From: an uncultured Gemella sp.
GTDB lineage: Bacteria > Bacillota > Bacilli > Staphylococcales > Gemellaceae
NCBI GenBank assembly: GCA_927911695.1
Contig: CAKMQO010000193.1
Span: 1 to 9,896 of the forward strand
Direction: 5' to 3'
Length of the DNA stretch: 9,896 bases
Shown here: in pieces, positions 6,747 to 9,896 of the stretch
Position numbering within the stretch: the first letter of the stretch is position 1
How the letters are laid out: each line of letters begins with the position of its first letter
The notes under the pieces: generated by a model
What the model was told of the DNA's origin: nothing
The model's input: the letters and a program-made list of their open reading frames with translations, nothing else
Database searches by the model: none
Made by a program: the position numbers and the translations under genes

Positions 6747-7163
6747 TGAGTTGTTTCTTTTCAATTATACTATTTGTTGCATTTGATATTAATTATTACT
6801 GGAATATCTATATTGTGGGAATAATTCAAATTAAATAAATTATCCAATATTTCAAGAGTTGACCATTTCCCCAAACAATATGTGGTATTGTTACATGAGT
6901 TAATAGGTAAGGGGATATATCTATATATCTCATGCAATCTATTTGATTGTTCTTAAAGCTGTGGAAGACTCTTTCGACTTCCATTTTAACGACTATAATA
7001 CTATAGTCATATATATTTCCTTTCGGTTGTTAAATTTATTTAACAATAAACTTTTAATTTAATGTCGGAAGCAATTCCGATTAATACTACAAAATAACAA
7101 TTTACCCTAAATTTTTATTTTGTGTTCATATAACGAAAAGCGGTCCATTACGGGCCACTTTTT
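6747..7163 (+). ncRNA. Candidate structured non-coding RNA
   Basis: No coding frame with a ribosome site is visible in the 750 bases between the ldhD and pyk terminators; the only ATG frames are about ten codons. Instead hairpins follow one another: ATATTG...CAATAT with AATTAT (6810-6850, bulged), AACAATA/TATTGTT (6874-6892), GATATA/TATATC (6914-6929), GTGGAAG/CTTCCAT (6961-6984), GACTATA/TATAGTC (6991-7008), TTGTTAAA/TTTAACAA (7027-7046), TCGGAA-GCAA-TTCCGA with a GNRA tetraloop (7065-7080), ACAAAATAA/TTATTTTGT (7089-7123), and a GC-rich terminator at 7136-7163. CCCC (6869-6872) may pair with GGGG (6911-6914). I see no tmRNA tag or CCA end, no RNase P core and no SRP motif, and no CRISPR repeats. 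The start point and identity are unknown. Confidence 0.35.
7136..7163 (+). terminator. Intrinsic terminator of the orphan transcript
   Basis: AAAAG-C-GGTCC (7136-7146), loop ATTAC and GGGCC-A-CTTTTT (7152-7163) form a stem with one C/A mismatch, followed by G and five more Ts. It is nearly symmetric, so it may also act on the minus strand as a back-up terminator for pyk. Confidence 0.7.
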
Positions 7164-7207
7164 GTTTTTATTATTCACAATATTCTACTAATTATTTTAT
7201 AAATAAT

Positions 7208-7247
7208 ACAAAAAAGAAGAAATAGAATTCCCTCCTACTTCTTCTTT
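7208..7247 (-). terminator. Probable terminator of pyk
   Basis: On the minus strand AAAGAAGAA (7239-7247) pairs with TTCTTCTTT (7213-7221) and the T-run continues (7210-7215). It begins 11 bases after the pyk stop codon. The stem is AU-rich with a long 17-base loop, so it is moderately strong at best. Confidence 0.55.
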
Positions 7248-7257
7248 AATTATTATA

Positions 7258-8696
7258 TTAGTCGATTACAGAAACTTTTAAGAAGTTTGTTGTTCCAGCG
7301 TTACTTACTGAAGTGTTGATACCACCAGTGATTACGATAGCATCTCCTACTTTAGCATATCCTGAAGATTTTGCGATTCTTGCAGCAGTTAGTAACATTT
7401 CGTCTGTAGATTTAGCTTGTTCAGAGATTTGAGCATCAACTCCCCATACTAAGCTTAATCCACGAGCAACTTTAGCACTTGGAGTTACAGCTAAAATAGA
7501 CGCGTTTGGACGGTATTTAGAAATTAATCTAGCTGTTTTCCCTAATTCAGTGTAAGTTACGATTGTGTGTAAGTCTAAGTTTAGAGCTGTGTATCCTACA
7601 GAAACTCCAATTGCGTTTGTAATATCTTTAGATACAACTTTTTTAGAACGTTCTTTTAAAATACGAGAGTAATCTTGCATTTCTTCAGTACGTTTTGCGA
7701 TTGTAGCCATAGTACGAACTGATTCGATTGGGTAAGCACCCGCTGCTGATTCTCCTGATAACATAATTGCATCAGTTCCGTCGTAAATTGCGTTAGCTAC
7801 ATCAGATACTTCGGCACGTGTTGGACGTGGGTTTTTTTGCATTGAGTCTAACATTTGAGTAGCTGTGATTACGAATTTACCAGCTTCGTTACATTTAGCA
7901 ATGATATCTTTTTGCATGATTGGTACTTCTTCTGCTGGTACTTCAACACCAAGGTCTCCACGAGCGATCATAATACCATCAGATACTGCGATGATATCAT
8001 CGATGTTATCGATAGCTTCTTGACATTCAATTTTAGGGATGATTTGAACGTGTTCACATCCTTCTTCTTTAAGAATACGTCTAACTTCTAGTACGTTTTC
8101 TTTTGTACGAACGAATGAAGCAGCAACAAAGTCAATATCTTGTTTACATCCGAAACGAATATCCTCTTCATCTTTTGGAGTGATACCTGGTAATTTTGTA
8201 GATACACCTGGTACGTTAACTCCTTTTTTGTTTTTAAGTACTCCACCGTTTTGAATAGTAGTGTAGATTAATCCATCTTCAACATCAACTTTGTTTACTG
8301 TTAATCCGATTAATCCGTCGTCAAGTAAGATTGTATCTCCAGCTTTACGTCGTGTACTAATTCACCATAAGTGATTGAGAATTTTTCTGTTGTTCCAAGA
8401 ACTTCTGTCATAGAAACGATAACATCTTTTCCAGTTTCTAACATGATTGCATCATTTTCCATGTTGTGAGTTCTAATTTCAGGACCTTTAGTATCTAAAA
8501 GAATAGCTAAGTTAGTTCCTGTAGCTTCTCTAACTTCTTTGATTGTTTGGATTCTTGCACCGTGTTCTGAGTAATCACCGTGTGAGAAGTTAAGACGACA
8601 AACGTTCATTCCTAACTCTACCATTTGTGTTAATGTTTCTTTAGCTTCAGACTTAGGTCCAATAGTACAAATAATTTTTGTTTTTTTCTGAATCAT
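7258..8696 (-). pseudogene. pyk: Pyruvate kinase, one-base frameshift
   Basis: This enzyme transfers phosphate from PEP to ADP, the last glycolytic step. The start ATG 8694-8696 follows AGAGGT at 6 bases. N-terminal motifs: [16 protein letters not shown] (substrate R and N), [10 protein letters not shown]. The frame then breaks at the A run 8344-8346, where one A is missing; restoring it joins ELVHDVK to [11 protein letters not shown]. The second frame is open without stops to 7258 and carries GVNVPG, AASFVR, IPKIE (catalytic lysine), ARGDLGVE (metal-binding D), ATQMLDSM, and the C-terminal allosteric domain ending KVSVID. The repaired protein would be ~479 residues, the short form lacking the PEP-utiliser-like extension of Bacillus and Staphylococcus enzymes. 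Every active-site motif is intact and pfkA lies directly upstream, so sequence error is much more likely than loss of function. Confidence 0.9.
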
Positions 8697-8726
8697 AATA
8701 TACCTCTTAAATTTTAATCTTTTATT

Positions 8727-8755
8727 ATTTTAACTTATTTTCAATTTATTTTCAA
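8727..8755 (-). promoter_or_regulatory. Candidate internal promoter of pyk
   Basis: Minus-strand TTGAAA (8750-8755) and TAAAAT (8727-8732) are separated by 17 bases and lie ~30 bases before the pyk ATG. No convincing terminator separates pfkA from pyk, so pyk is probably also read from the pfkA promoter. Confidence 0.5.
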
Positions 8756-8811
8756 ACATTTTCCTAATAAATAATTGATTTTAAGAAAGAAAACATTTTC
8801 ATGATTAACGA

Positions 8812-9780
<969 letters not shown>

Positions 9781-9831
9781 TTACCTTCCTCATAATTTTA
9801 TTAATTATTTTTAAATTTACCTATCAACAAT

Positions 9832-9860
9832 ATCATATTTTTGAGATTTTTTCTAGTAAA
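9832..9860 (-). promoter_or_regulatory. Candidate pfkA promoter
   Basis: Minus-strand TTTACT (9855-9860) and TATGAT (9832-9837) have 17-base spacing, giving a ~50-base leader. The gene could also be read from an upstream gene outside the window. Confidence 0.5.
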
Positions 9861-9896
9861 AACAGAATTTTGTTTTATTTTTGTTCGATTATTTTT

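Noticed and set aside
6573..6764. 63-codon minus-strand open frame between ldhD and pyk
   Set aside because: It has AT-driven composition, no ribosome site and no recognisable domain, and it overlaps the plus-strand promoter-like sequences.
6747..7163. Known housekeeping RNA (tmRNA, RNase P, SRP RNA) or tracrRNA in the ldhD-pyk gap
   Set aside because: No tag peptide or CCA end, no RNase P core and no SRP motif could be found, and no CRISPR repeats or cas genes are present. 6S RNA cannot be excluded by eye.
7855..8091. Plus-strand open frame inside pyk
   Set aside because: It is antisense to conserved pyruvate kinase motifs; a shadow frame.
8788..8801. cre-like TGAAAATGTTTTCT between pfkA and pyk
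   Set aside because: The invariant central CG is TG here, and such runs are common in this AT-rich spacer.

Overview
The window is AT-rich, low-GC Gram-positive (Firmicutes) DNA. Genes have strong AGGAGG-type ribosome sites and consensus sigma-A promoters, intrinsic terminators follow several of them, and the content is that of a fermenting coccus or bacillus: pfkA followed by pyk, and a D-lactate dehydrogenase. The pyruvate kinase is the short form without the C-terminal extension found in Bacillus and Staphylococcus. Gemella or a relative is a plausible source, but that is inference from gene style only.

Layout. Positions 1-216 hold no supportable gene, only hairpins, one of them the terminator of the next gene. 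At 217-1254 (minus) lies a YdcF/DUF218 membrane protein gene broken by about four one-base shifts. At 1450-3776 (minus) lies a fused ABC-type ATPase/FtsX-like permease whose first ~35 codons are scrambled by several homopolymer indels. At 3921-4797 (minus) is an sdpR-sdpI pair: a small ArsR-type repressor overlapping an SdpI-like immunity-type membrane protein, the latter frameshifted. The sdpR promoter is bracketed by two copies of a 24-bp palindrome. At 5342-6340 (plus) is an intact D-lactate dehydrogenase with a cre-like site on its start point, a long leader hairpin, and a folded 3' region ending in a strong terminator. Positions 6506-7207 contain no protein gene but look like an independent plus-strand transcription unit: promoter-like sequences, a dense run of hairpins (one with a GCAA tetraloop), and a terminator near 7163. 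At 7258-8696 (minus) is pyruvate kinase with one frameshift, and at 8812-9774 (minus) an intact 6-phosphofructokinase.

How the parts relate. pfkA and pyk supply the irreversible upper and lower steps of glycolysis, and ldhD reoxidises NADH with the pyruvate formed. sdpRI and the adjacent ABC exporter resemble an envelope-stress or antimicrobial-peptide response module (inference from family roles; no sdpABC toxin genes are visible).

The most notable non-coding items are the dual palindromic operators around the sdpR promoter, the repeated TTGTAAGCGT boxes around the ldhD promoter, the junction-plus-terminator fold after ldhD, and the orphan structured RNA candidate. The many shifts at runs of identical bases, including one in pyk, suggest that at least part of the gene breakage is sequence error rather than biology.
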